DNA from: Limimaricola sp964022235
GTDB lineage: Bacteria > Pseudomonadota > Alphaproteobacteria > Rhodobacterales > Rhodobacteraceae
Direction of reading: 5' to 3'
NCBI RefSeq assembly: GCF_964022235.1
Contig: NZ_CAXHZL010000001.1
Location: 372,001 to 436,000 of the forward strand
DNA length: 64,000 nt
Every line of letters starts with the position of its first letter. Within the stretch, counting starts at the first letter, position 1. Below are positions 44,911-52,330 of this stretch, piece by piece. Below the pieces are notes generated by a model. It did no database searches. It saw only the letters and a list, made by a program, of their open reading frames with translations, and was not told the origin of the DNA. Both the position numbers and the translations under genes were made by a program.

Positions 44911-45732
44911 ATGACTTCGACCAGCGACTATGTCTACGACCATGTTCACGCCAGCACCTTGCACAAGGATATGGGCTTTCGTCCCGGTACGCCGGGGCCG
45001 GGCGATCGGTTGCCCGTGTTCGACCTGCCCGCCGCCACTGGTGGGCATATCCGCAGCCATGCGATCACCGGCAACAAGCCGCTGCTGCTCGTCACCGGCT
45101 CCTACACTTGTCCGATGACGGCGGCCTCGAACCCGGCCTTGAAGCGGTTGCATCGCCGCTACGGCGGACAGATCGTTTTCGTGATGCTGCATGTACGCGA
45201 GGCGCATCCCGGCGAGCGGTTCGATCAGCCGCATGACATGGAGACCAAGATCCGCAACGCCGGCATCCTCAAGAAGCGCGACAACCTGCCATGGGCCGTG
45301 GCGGTGGACGACACCCATGGCACGCTGCACCGCCACCTTGACGAGAAGCCCAACGCCGTCTGGCTTACCGACCGCGAAGGCACCATCGTCTATCGCGGCC
45401 TCTGGGCAGGTGATAACGAAGCGTTGGGCAACGCGCTGGAGGCGGTCTCCAAGGGGCGTCTGCCAAAAAAGCGTGAAAGCACGTCGCGCCTCAAGCCGAT
45501 GGCGGCGGGCATCGGCATGATGCGTGAGGTCACGCAGCGTTCAGGAAAGCGCGCCGAAGCGGACCTGTGGAAAGCCGCGCCGCCGGTAGCCGCGCTGGCC
45601 CGCATCGCCGACCTCTACAAGCCGCTGCCGCCGCATTGGCGCACGGCCGCCGCCGCCGCGACCATCGGGCTGGGGGCCACGGCGCTGATCGGTGCGCTGT
45701 CGTCGATGCGAAAGCCCGCACGCAAGAGGTGA
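44911..45732 (+). CDS. iodothyronine deiodinase-like thioredoxin-fold protein with C-terminal membrane anchor
   Basis: 273 residues. Residues 35-165 read as a thioredoxin/peroxiredoxin fold of the deiodinase type: LLLVTGSYTCPMTAASNPAL with Cys67 at the position of the deiodinase selenocysteine (codon TGT, not TGA), then VMLHVREAHPGE (96-102), the EAHP motif typical of that family, and KPNAVWLTDREGTIVYRG. The residues after 170 are basic, and a hydrophobic helix near 245-265 with a short basic tail suggests a tail anchor. No other Cys pairs with Cys67 nearby. Real function unknown: peroxide, thiol or halogenated-compound reduction are options. ATG 44911 chosen as the frame above it lacks a ribosome site. 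Confidence 0.72.
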   Translation: MTSTSDYVYDHVHASTLHKDMGFRPGTPGPGDRLPVFDLPAATGGHIRSHAITGNKPLLLVTGSYTCPMTAASNPALKRLHRRYGGQIVFVMLHVREAHPGERFDQPHDMETKIRNAGILKKRDNLPWAVAVDDTHGTLHRHLDEKPNAVWLTDREGTIVYRGLWAGDNEALGNALEAVSKGRLPKKRESTSRLKPMAAGIGMMREVTQRSGKRAEADLWKAAPPVAALARIADLYKPLPPHWRTAAAAATIGLGATALIGALSSMRKPARKR

Positions 45733-45756
45733 AATACTTGTCACTTCCGAGGCTTG

Positions 45757-45784
45757 GCCGCCACCGCGCCTGATCGGTGGCGGC
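45757..45784 (+). terminator. GC-rich hairpin after the deiodinase-like gene
   Basis: GCCGCCACCG and CGGTGGCGGC form a perfect 10-bp stem with an 8-base loop, 25 bp after the stop codon. No T run follows, so efficiency is uncertain. Confidence 0.5.
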
Positions 45785-45879
45785 GGGCCTGCCAACCTCC
45801 CTCTCACCTCACGAGCCACTGCTGCGAGCCTTGGTCTGAAGGGGGAGGAAGACCTGGAACGACACGCGGTCTCGCGGCC

Positions 45880-46104
45880 ATGGACATCCTATTGAGCTCT
45901 ACAGTGCCCGCATATGCCGGTGTTGGCCCCGCCTATGTATATGGCGAGACCTGCTTGCTCAAAACCTATGCGAGTCGATCGTACGAGGCGTTGATGCTCG
46001 GCCTCGAATACGCGACGGTCGGTCGCATGGAAATCGACGGCGAAACGAACATTGCGATCGAGAAGGACACTCAGTTCACACCCGACGTCGCGATCGAGAC
46101 CTAA
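45880..46104 (+). CDS. doubtful small hypothetical ORF
   Basis: 74 codons from ATG 45880. The second half (from MLGLEYATVG to the end) has G/C-biased third codon positions like true coding sequence, and the protein is acidic with no membrane segment or known motif. The first half is less convincing and no clear ribosome site is seen. It could be a small protein or the tail of a decayed gene. Not recognised. Confidence 0.3.
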   Translation: MDILLSSTVPAYAGVGPAYVYGETCLLKTYASRSYEALMLGLEYATVGRMEIDGETNIAIEKDTQFTPDVAIET

Positions 46105-46146
46105 AGCCCACTCGCCGTCGCGGTGGACCTTGTGCCTTTTGTCACG

Positions 46147-46601
46147 ATGCGGCGGGTGCTCAGGCGCATGCGCATCTGCCTGATCGTGACCGGGTCGGGC
46201 TCCGCGGCGCTGGCAGGAAGCCTGTGGGCGATCTGGCGGCGCCATGTCGGACCCGGTAAGATGCAAAGCTTCGAGATCCTGCTCGACATGCTGCTCGACA
46301 TGCTGCCAGGGGTGGTGATCTGCGGCATGGGCGCGATCTCAGGTGCGGCCTTCGGCGTGGTCCTGAAGCTGCTGGCGCAGTCCGACCTGCAAAGCCTCAT
46401 GAATCAGGCGGGGGGACTGAGCCGCTGCCGATCCTGTTGCGGCTGCTCGATGTCGACCACTGGCTATTGAGGCTTGGTGTATTTTTCATCCCCATGGTCT
46501 GCTTCTTTTCAACCGGTATCGTCGGGTGGCTGAGGGCGCGCCGTACTCTGAGGCGGAAGCTTGCCGAGGCGGGGTGGCGCTTTATCTCGCGCCATGCATG
46601 A
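46147..46601 (+). pseudogene. frameshifted small membrane protein ORF
   Basis: Two overlapping frames look like one protein. The first (from ATG 46147) has a hydrophobic helix (CLIVTGSGSAALAGSLWAI) and a second (GVVICGMGAISGAAFGVVL), then turns into unlikely Cys-rich sequence after a run of six G (46410-46415). In the frame shifted by one base at that point, the sequence continues as LPILLRLLDVDHWLLRLGVF, a third helix and a basic tail, ending at 46601. A one-base indel in the G run would explain it: a real decay, a sequencing error or a phase-variable tract. Family not recognised. Confidence 0.5.
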
Positions 46602-46682
46602 TGCCGCCCCGGAGGGGCAGGGCGTCGCTGTCCTGTAACATGGGCCTGTCAGGGTCCGGGGCATGAACCAAAGGGGCACCAC

Positions 46683-47903
46683 ATGAAGATCGCGATCCTC
46701 GGCGGCGACGGTTTCGTCGGCTGGCCGACCTGCCTACACCTGTCCGAACAGGGCCACGAGATCCACATCGTCGACAACCTCAGCCGCCGCTGGATCGACA
46801 CCGAGCTGGGCGTGCAGTCGCTCACGCCGATGGATTCGATTCAGGAGCGCTGCCGTATCTGGCACGAGGTGACCGGCCGCCGCCTGCGGTTTCACCTGAT
46901 CGACCTCGCCAAGGAGTACGAGCGGCTGAAAACTTGGCTCGCCGAGGAAAAGCCCGACGCCGTGATCCATTTCGCCGAGCAGCGCGCCGCGCCCTATTCC
47001 ATGAAGTCCGACCGGCACAAGGTCTACACCGTCAACAACAACACCAACGCCACGCACAACCTGCTGGCCGCGCTGGTGGAGACGGGCATCGACGCGCATC
47101 TCGTGCATCTCGGGACCATGGGCGTCTACGGATACTCCTCCGTCGGAGCAGCGATCCCCGAGGGCTATCTCGACGTCGAGATCGAGACGTTGTCGGGCGA
47201 GAAGGCGCATCAGGAGATCCTGTACCCGACCAAGCCCGGCTCGGTCTATCACATGACCAAGAGCCTCGATCAGATCCTGTTTCAGTTCTATGCCCAGAAC
47301 GACGGGCTTCGGATCACCGATCTGCATCAGGGCATCGTCTGGGGCACCCACACCGACCAGACCCGTCGCCACGAGCAGCTCATCAACCGCTTCGACTATG
47401 ACGGCGATTATGGTACCGTGCTGAACCGGTTTCTGATCCAAGCGGCGATCGGCCACCCGCTCACGGTGCATGGCACCGGTGGGCAGACACGGGCCTTCAT
47501 CCACATTCAGGACTCGGTGCGCTGCATCGAACTGGCGCTGGGCGACGCGCCAAAATCGGGCGAGCGGGTGCGCATCTTCAACCAGATGACCGAGACGCAT
47601 CGGGTGCGCGATCTGGCCGAGATGGTGGCCCGAAAGACCGGGGCAGAGGTTTCCTACCTGCCCAACCCGCGCAAGGAAGCCGAAGAGAACGACCTCGTGG
47701 TCAGAAACGACAAGTTCCTGGAACTGGGCCTGAACCCGACGACGCTTCAGGGGGGTCTCTTGGACGAGGTGGTCGAGGTGGCGAAGAAATACGCGCACCG
47801 CATCGACCGTAGCCGTGTCCCCGCTGTCTCTGCTTGGACCCGCGATCTGGGCTCGCGCGTGGAGTGCGACCCTGAGGGCCGGGCGCTGCGCTCCGCCTCG
47901 TGA
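46683..47903 (+). CDS. sqdB: UDP-sulfoquinovose synthase
   Basis: 406 residues, extended SDR of the SQD1/SqdB group. ILGGDGFVGWPTCLHLSEQG with the GDGxxGW motif, IVDNLSRRWIDTELGVQSLT, HFAEQRAAPYSMKS, the catalytic Thr in LGTMGVYG and the Tyr/Lys pair in YHMTKSLDQ; ITDLHQGIVWG is also family-specific. It makes UDP-sulfoquinovose from UDP-glucose and sulfite, the head-group donor of sulfolipid (SQDG). First gene of an operon with sqdD and sqdC (4-bp overlap at 47900-47903). Confidence 0.93.
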   Translation: MKIAILGGDGFVGWPTCLHLSEQGHEIHIVDNLSRRWIDTELGVQSLTPMDSIQERCRIWHEVTGRRLRFHLIDLAKEYERLKTWLAEEKPDAVIHFAEQRAAPYSMKSDRHKVYTVNNNTNATHNLLAALVETGIDAHLVHLGTMGVYGYSSVGAAIPEGYLDVEIETLSGEKAHQEILYPTKPGSVYHMTKSLDQILFQFYAQNDGLRITDLHQGIVWGTHTDQTRRHEQLINRFDYDGDYGTVLNRFLIQAAIGHPLTVHGTGGQTRAFIHIQDSVRCIELALGDAPKSGERVRIFNQMTETHRVRDLAEMVARKTGAEVSYLPNPRKEAEENDLVVRNDKFLELGLNPTTLQGGLLDEVVEVAKKYAHRIDRSRVPAVSAWTRDLGSRVECDPEGRALRSAS

Positions 47904-48736
47904 GCGAAGGTCTGAGACCCGAAGGCTCGGCAGGCAGCCGCCGGGCCTTTGTCACGCTGGTCACCAACGCCGATTTCGCGTTGGGGGCCCGCGCTTTGGT
48001 CCGCTCTTTACGGCTGAGTGGCACGCGTGCCGATCTGGTGGTGCTACATACCGGAGGGGTGAATGAGGCCGATCTCGCGCCGCTGCGCACACTTGGCGCG
48101 CGTCTGGTGGAGACCGACCTGCTGCCGACAAGCGCGAGCTTCAACACGGCCCATGCCCGCGCGGCGCTGCACGGGGCCGCACCCTTCACCAAGGGAGAAA
48201 AACCCGCCTTCCACACGCCGCTCGACAACTTTGCCAAGCTGCGGCTGTGGCAACTCACCGAATATGATCGCGTCGTGTTCCTCGATGCCGACACGTTGGT
48301 GCTGCGCTCGATCGACAGGCTGTTCGACTACCCCGAGTTCTGCGCCGCACCGAATGTCTACGAGGGGTTGGGCGATTTTCACCGCATGAACTCCGGCGTG
48401 TTCACCGCGCGGCCCGATGCGGCGACATTCGACGCGATGCTGGCGCGGCTCGATGCGCCGGGAGCGTTCTGGCGGCGCACGGACCAGACCTTCCTGCAAG
48501 AGTGGTTTCCCGACTGGCACGGGCTGCCGGTGACCTACAACACGCTGCAATACGTCTGGCTGAACCTGCCGGAGCTGTGGAGTTGGGAGCAGGTGAAGGT
48601 GCTGCACTTCCAATATGAGAAGCCGTGGCAGGAACATGCGAAGACCCGATCCTTGCGAGTGCTGATCGATCTGTGGCGCGCCTATGCGGGTGACGGCCCC
48701 GTGCCCGATCTCGCGGATCTGCCGGGGCCGGTTTGA
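47900..48736 (+). CDS. sqdD: glycosyltransferase family 8-like protein, SqdD-type
   Basis: 278 residues resembling glycogenin-like GT8 enzymes: FVTLVTNADFALGARALVRS at the N-terminus, VVFLDADTLVLRSIDRLF with the DxD metal motif, and NSGVFTARPD and NTLQYVWLN downstream. Placed between sqdB and the third operon gene exactly as in the Rhodobacter sqdBDC operon, where SqdD is the candidate sulfoquinovosyl transferase. ATG/GTG start overlaps sqdB. Confidence 0.85.
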   Translation: MSEGLRPEGSAGSRRAFVTLVTNADFALGARALVRSLRLSGTRADLVVLHTGGVNEADLAPLRTLGARLVETDLLPTSASFNTAHARAALHGAAPFTKGEKPAFHTPLDNFAKLRLWQLTEYDRVVFLDADTLVLRSIDRLFDYPEFCAAPNVYEGLGDFHRMNSGVFTARPDAATFDAMLARLDAPGAFWRRTDQTFLQEWFPDWHGLPVTYNTLQYVWLNLPELWSWEQVKVLHFQYEKPWQEHAKTRSLRVLIDLWRAYAGDGPVPDLADLPGPV

Positions 48737-49578
48737 GGGTCGCGCTTTCCGGGGCCTCGGGGCTGGTGGGGCGATTTTTGCTGGGCGGGCTGCGGGCAGG
48801 CGGGCATGAGGTCGTGGCACTGGGGCGGCGCGAGGTGCCGGGTGCGGAGTGGCGGAGCTGGCGACTGGGCGAGGCCGCGCCGCTCGCGGGATGCGATGCC
48901 TTGGTTCACGCCGCGTTTTCCCATGCGCCGGGGCGCTATCGCGGCGGCGAAGGGGACGACCCGGCAGGGTTCTTGAGGTTGAACCGCGACGGCTCATTGC
49001 GGCTGTTCGAAGAGGCGCGCGCGGCGGGGCTGTCGCGCGCGGTGTTCCTGTCCTCGCGCGCGGTCTATGGCGATTACCCCACCGGGATGGAGCTGGCCGA
49101 GGATCTCGCCCCGCGCCCCGACACGCTCTATGGCGAGATGAAATGGGCGGTAGAGCAGGGGCTGGCAGCGCTGGCCGGTTCGGGCTTTGCCACCGCGAGC
49201 CTGCGCGCGACAGGGGTCTATGGGCCGGGGCCGGATCACAAATGGCGCGAGCTGTTCGAGGCCTTCGCGGCGGGCGAGGAGATCGCGCCGCGCGTGGCGA
49301 CGGAGTTGCACGGCGACGATCTCGCGGCAGCGGCGGCGCTGTTGCTGGAGGCGCCCGAGGCGGTGCTGGCCGCGCGCAGTTTCAATGCGTCGGACATCAC
49401 CCTCGACCGGCGCGACCTGCTGGAGCGGGTGGCCCGGATCACCGGGCAGGGCGGCGCACTGCCCGACCGGGCCGATGCCGCCCATGTCAGCGCCATGCGC
49501 TGCGACAGGCTGGCGGCAATTGGCTGGCGGCCACGCGGCATCGAAGGGCTCGATGCCGCGCTGCGTGCGATGCTCTAG
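48733..49578 (+). CDS. sqdC: NAD-dependent epimerase/reductase, SqdC-type
   Basis: 281 residues, SDR-like: VALSGASGLVGRFLLGGL N-terminus, HAAFSH, LSSRAVYGDY and a Tyr-Lys pair in LYGEMKWAVE. In Rhodobacter the sqdC product is needed for a late step of SQDG synthesis. The start appears to be TTG 48733, overlapping the sqdD stop. The stop codon overlaps the purK stop on the other strand (CTAG at 49575-49578). Assignment rests mainly on operon position. Confidence 0.72.
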   Translation: MRVALSGASGLVGRFLLGGLRAGGHEVVALGRREVPGAEWRSWRLGEAAPLAGCDALVHAAFSHAPGRYRGGEGDDPAGFLRLNRDGSLRLFEEARAAGLSRAVFLSSRAVYGDYPTGMELAEDLAPRPDTLYGEMKWAVEQGLAALAGSGFATASLRATGVYGPGPDHKWRELFEAFAAGEEIAPRVATELHGDDLAAAAALLLEAPEAVLAARSFNASDITLDRRDLLERVARITGQGGALPDRADAAHVSAMRCDRLAAIGWRPRGIEGLDAALRAML

Positions 49579-50651
49579 CTTGCGGCGGGGCCGGTCAGGC
49601 GGTTGACGTGGCCCATCTTGCGGCCCGGGCGCGCCTCGGCCTTGCCGTAGAGGTGGATCGCCGACTGGGTGCCTGCGATCTGCGGAAGACGGTCGATGTC
49701 GTCTCCGATCAGGTTCTCCATCACCACGTCCGAATGCCGCGCGCCGTCTCCCAGCGGCCAGCCTGCCACGGCGCGGATATGCTGTTCGAACTGGTCGATC
49801 AGGCAGCCGTCCTGCGTCCAGTGGCCTGAGTTGTGCACGCGCGGCGCGATCTCGTTGACGACGAGGCCGGAGGCGGTGACGAACAACTCCACCCCCATGA
49901 CGCCGACATAGTCGAGCGCGGTCAGGATGCGCGCCGCCAGCAGCACCGCATCGGTGCGCTGCGAGGCCGAAAGCCGCGCGGGCACGGCGGTCTCGCGCAG
50001 GATGCCATCCTCATGGCGGTTTTCACCCGGATCAAAGCAGGCGACCGCACCGTCGATCCCGCGCGCGCCGATGACGCTGACCTCGTGCGTAAAGTCGACA
50101 AAGCCTTCGAGGATCGCAGGCGCGCCGTTCATGTCGGCGAGGGCTGCGGCGGCCTCATCGGGGGCCATGATCCGCGCCTGACCCTTACCATCATAGCCAA
50201 AGCGACGGGTCTTGAGGATCGCCGGGGTACCGATCAGCTCCAGCGCCGCTTCCAAGCTGGCCGCGTTGTCCACGGCCGCGAAAGGCGCGGTGGTGAGGCC
50301 AAGGCCCTGCAGGAAGGACTTCTCGTCGATCCGGTCCTGACTCACGGCGAGAGCGCGGCGGCTGGGACGGATCGGCACTATGGATTCGATCAGGTCGAGC
50401 GAGGCGGCGGGCACGTTCTCAAACTCATAGGTGACGACATCGACGGCTCCGGCGAAGGCTCGGAGCGCCGCCTCGTCGTCCCACGCGGCGGTGGTCGACG
50501 CCGCGCAGACCTCGGCCGCAGGGCCGTCGGGCGCGGGGTCGTAGACGTGACATTTCAGCCCGAGACGCGAGGCCGCGATGGCGAGCATCCGGCCAAGCTG
50601 GCCGCCGCCAAGGATGCCGATGGTCTGGCCGGGGGCAAGCGCGTCAGTCAT
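49575..50651 (-). CDS. purK: N5-carboxyaminoimidazole ribonucleotide synthase
   Basis: 358 residues, ATP-grasp family. IGILGGGQLGRMLAIAASRL at the N-terminus; YEFENVPAASLDL; KTRRFGYDGKGQARI (ATP-grasp) and NEIAPRVHNSGHWTQDG late. ATP-dependent carboxylation of AIR in purine synthesis. Overlaps purE by 8 bp. Confidence 0.95.
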   Translation of the reverse strand: MTDALAPGQTIGILGGGQLGRMLAIAASRLGLKCHVYDPAPDGPAAEVCAASTTAAWDDEAALRAFAGAVDVVTYEFENVPAASLDLIESIVPIRPSRRALAVSQDRIDEKSFLQGLGLTTAPFAAVDNAASLEAALELIGTPAILKTRRFGYDGKGQARIMAPDEAAAALADMNGAPAILEGFVDFTHEVSVIGARGIDGAVACFDPGENRHEDGILRETAVPARLSASQRTDAVLLAARILTALDYVGVMGVELFVTASGLVVNEIAPRVHNSGHWTQDGCLIDQFEQHIRAVAGWPLGDGARHSDVVMENLIGDDIDRLPQIAGTQSAIHLYGKAEARPGRKMGHVNRLTGPAAS

Positions 50652-51129
50652 CGGAAGGCTCCTCGGGGATCGAGGCCGAGAGGGCGGCGCGCCAGTTGTC
50701 GAGACGCTGCGCGAGCGCGTCGTCCTGCAGCGCGAGGATGCCTGCGGCCATCAGGCCCGCGTTGGCGGCCCCCGCCGATCCGATCGCCATGGTGGCGACG
50801 GGAAAGCCGCGCGGCATCTGCAGTATGGAATAAAGCGAATCGACGCCCGAGAGTGCACGGGTCTGTACCGGTACGCCAATCACCGGCACGCGGGTCTTCG
50901 AGGCCATCATGCCCGGAAGATGCGCGGCACCGCCGGCCCCTGCGATGATCACCTGAAGACCGCGGTCCACGGCCCCCTTGCCATAGTCCCAAAGCCGGTC
51001 CGGCGTGCGGTGCGCCGAGACAATCTTGGTCTCATAGGCCACGCCCAGCTCGTCGAGCATGGCTGCGGCCTCGCGCATCGTCGCCCAGTCCGACTGGCTG
51101 CCCATGATGATGCCGACCTTCACGCCCAT
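50644..51129 (-). CDS. purE: N5-carboxyaminoimidazole ribonucleotide mutase
   Basis: 161 residues, class I PurE. VGIIMGSQSDWATMREAA phosphate-binding loop, VSAHRTPDRLWDYGK with the catalytic His, IAGAGGAAHLPGMMAS and GVPVQTRALSGVDSL. Converts N5-CAIR to CAIR. Followed by purK in one transcription unit. Confidence 0.95.
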   Translation of the reverse strand: MGVKVGIIMGSQSDWATMREAAAMLDELGVAYETKIVSAHRTPDRLWDYGKGAVDRGLQVIIAGAGGAAHLPGMMASKTRVPVIGVPVQTRALSGVDSLYSILQMPRGFPVATMAIGSAGAANAGLMAAGILALQDDALAQRLDNWRAALSASIPEEPSDD

Positions 51130-51223
51130 GGCCCTCGTCCTTTGTTTGGATGCGGGCGGGACTACACCGGCGGCGGGGGTGGCGCAACGGCAAGCGCGGT
51201 CGGGACAGGGCCGGGCGCGTGTC

Positions 51224-51442
51224 TCAGGCGATGATGTCGGGCAGGATCCGGTCTTCGATGCGGGCGATCTTGTCCTTCAGCTGCAGCTTTTGTTTCTTGA
51301 GCCTGCGCAGCCGCAGCATGTCCGCGCCGCCGCGCTCCTCAAGCGCGTGGATCGCTTCATCGAGGTCGCGGTGCTCGCTCTTGAGCACCTCGAGCTCCAC
51401 CCGGAGCACCTCGATCTCTTCCATCTTCGCCGACTTGTTCAT
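51224..51442 (-). CDS. DUF465 (YdcH-like) small protein
   Basis: 72 residues, almost wholly coiled coil: EIEVLRVELEVLKSEHRDLD and LRRLKKQKLQLKDKIARIED match DUF465 (PF04325). Function unknown. Divergent from the Hsp20 gene. ATG 51442; the longer frame upstream covers the Hsp20 gene antisense and is rejected. An AGTATTTG-containing segment (51455-51480) just upstream resembles the repeat arms at 19448-19542. Confidence 0.82.
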   Translation of the reverse strand: MNKSAKMEEIEVLRVELEVLKSEHRDLDEAIHALEERGGADMLRLRRLKKQKLQLKDKIARIEDRILPDIIA

Positions 51443-51504
51443 GCAGCTGCCCCAAGTATTTGGCTCATCATAGAAGCTGCGCCACGCGACGCCTAGCCCC
51501 GCCA

Positions 51505-51534
51505 CTTGCAAGGCGGAATTCCGCCTCCCATATT
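51505..51534 (+). promoter_or_regulatory. sigma-32-type promoter with embedded 16-bp palindrome
   Basis: CTTGCAA (51505-51511) and CCCATATT (51527-51534), 15 bp apart, closely match the heat-shock sigma factor consensus. The spacer is almost entirely the perfect palindrome AGGCGGAATTCCGCCT (51511-51526). It lies 68 bp before the Hsp20 start. The palindrome could be an operator for a repressor acting on top of RpoH. Confidence 0.6.
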
Positions 51535-51601
51535 GAGGGTCAGGCGGCTGCCGATTGCCGGGGCCGCTGACGGACGGTCGCTTGGCTTGAGGACATGTCG
51601 C

Positions 51602-52021
51602 ATGACGAAGCTCACATTGGGGACACATCCCTTCCTTCTTGGGTTCGAACAGCTCGAACGGCTGGTCGAACGCACCGCGAAGGCGTCGGGAGACGGCTAT
51701 CCGCCTTACAATATCGAGCAGACCTCGGACCGCTCCTATCGGATCACGCTTGCCGTGGCCGGGTTTGCCGAAGCCGACCTGTCGATCACCGTGGAAGACA
51801 GCCAGCTCGTGGTGCGCGGACGCCAGTCCGACGCAGGCTCCGAGCGGGTCTTCTTGCACCGCGGCATTGCCGCGCGCCAGTTCCAGCGCAGCTTCGTGCT
51901 CGCGGATGGCGTCGAGGTGGGTGGCGCGGTCATGGAGAACGGCCTTTTGCACATCGACCTGTCCCGTCAGCCCGCCGACAGCGTTGTGCAGACGATACGC
52001 ATCAAGAGGAGTGGAAAATGA
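51602..52021 (+). CDS. small heat shock protein, Hsp20 family
   Basis: 139 residues. Alpha-crystallin domain about 38-130: YPPYNIEQTSDRSYRITLAV, EADLSITVEDSQLVVRG and the ENGLLHIDL strand near the end. IbpA-like holdase that keeps unfolded proteins soluble. ATG 51602 with GAGGA 8 bp upstream; the leader contains a small GC hairpin (51542-51568) that could act as a thermosensor. Coupled to DUF1150 (ATGA overlap). Confidence 0.93.
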   Translation: MTKLTLGTHPFLLGFEQLERLVERTAKASGDGYPPYNIEQTSDRSYRITLAVAGFAEADLSITVEDSQLVVRGRQSDAGSERVFLHRGIAARQFQRSFVLADGVEVGGAVMENGLLHIDLSRQPADSVVQTIRIKRSGK

Positions 52022-52254
52022 ACACCCAATTCCGCCATCACAAACTTTCAGCCGATGACGAAAGCAAGCTCGTCTACGTCAAGCAGGTCTGCGTTGCCGA
52101 CCTTCCCGAAGAAGTGCGTGAGCAGGCCGACGGCCTTGATACGCTGTTTGCCGTGCACGACAGCGACGGCCAGCAGCTCGCCCTCGTGGCCGACCGCAAG
52201 CTCGCCTTCACCTTGGCATTGCAGCATGACATGCAGCCGGTGACGCTTCACTGA
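52018..52254 (+). CDS. DUF1150 family protein
   Basis: 78 residues; matches the alphaproteobacterial DUF1150 family (PF06620): VYVKQVCVADLPEEV, LFAVHDSDGQQLALVADRKL, FTLALQHDMQPVTLH. Usually paired with an Hsp20 gene, as here, so probably a stress-related partner. Function unknown. Confidence 0.85.
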   Translation: MNTQFRHHKLSADDESKLVYVKQVCVADLPEEVREQADGLDTLFAVHDSDGQQLALVADRKLAFTLALQHDMQPVTLH

Positions 52255-52282
52255 TCCGCCGCATCTTGCGGCACTCGTAAAA

Positions 52283-52313
52283 AAAGGCGCGCCCGAGGGC
52301 GCGCCTTTCTCTT
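52283..52313. terminator. bidirectional terminator between DUF1150 and sat-cysC
   Basis: AAAGGCGCGCCC and GGGCGCGCCTTT form a perfect 12-bp stem around GA, with TCTCTTT on the plus side and a preceding run of A that serves as T tract on the minus strand. It ends both converging units. Confidence 0.85.
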
Positions 52314-52330
52314 TGGCATGAGAGCCACGA

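Noticed and set aside
44911..45732. Selenocysteine in the deiodinase-like protein
   Set aside because: The codon at the key position is TGT (Cys), and no in-frame TGA or SECIS-like hairpin follows.
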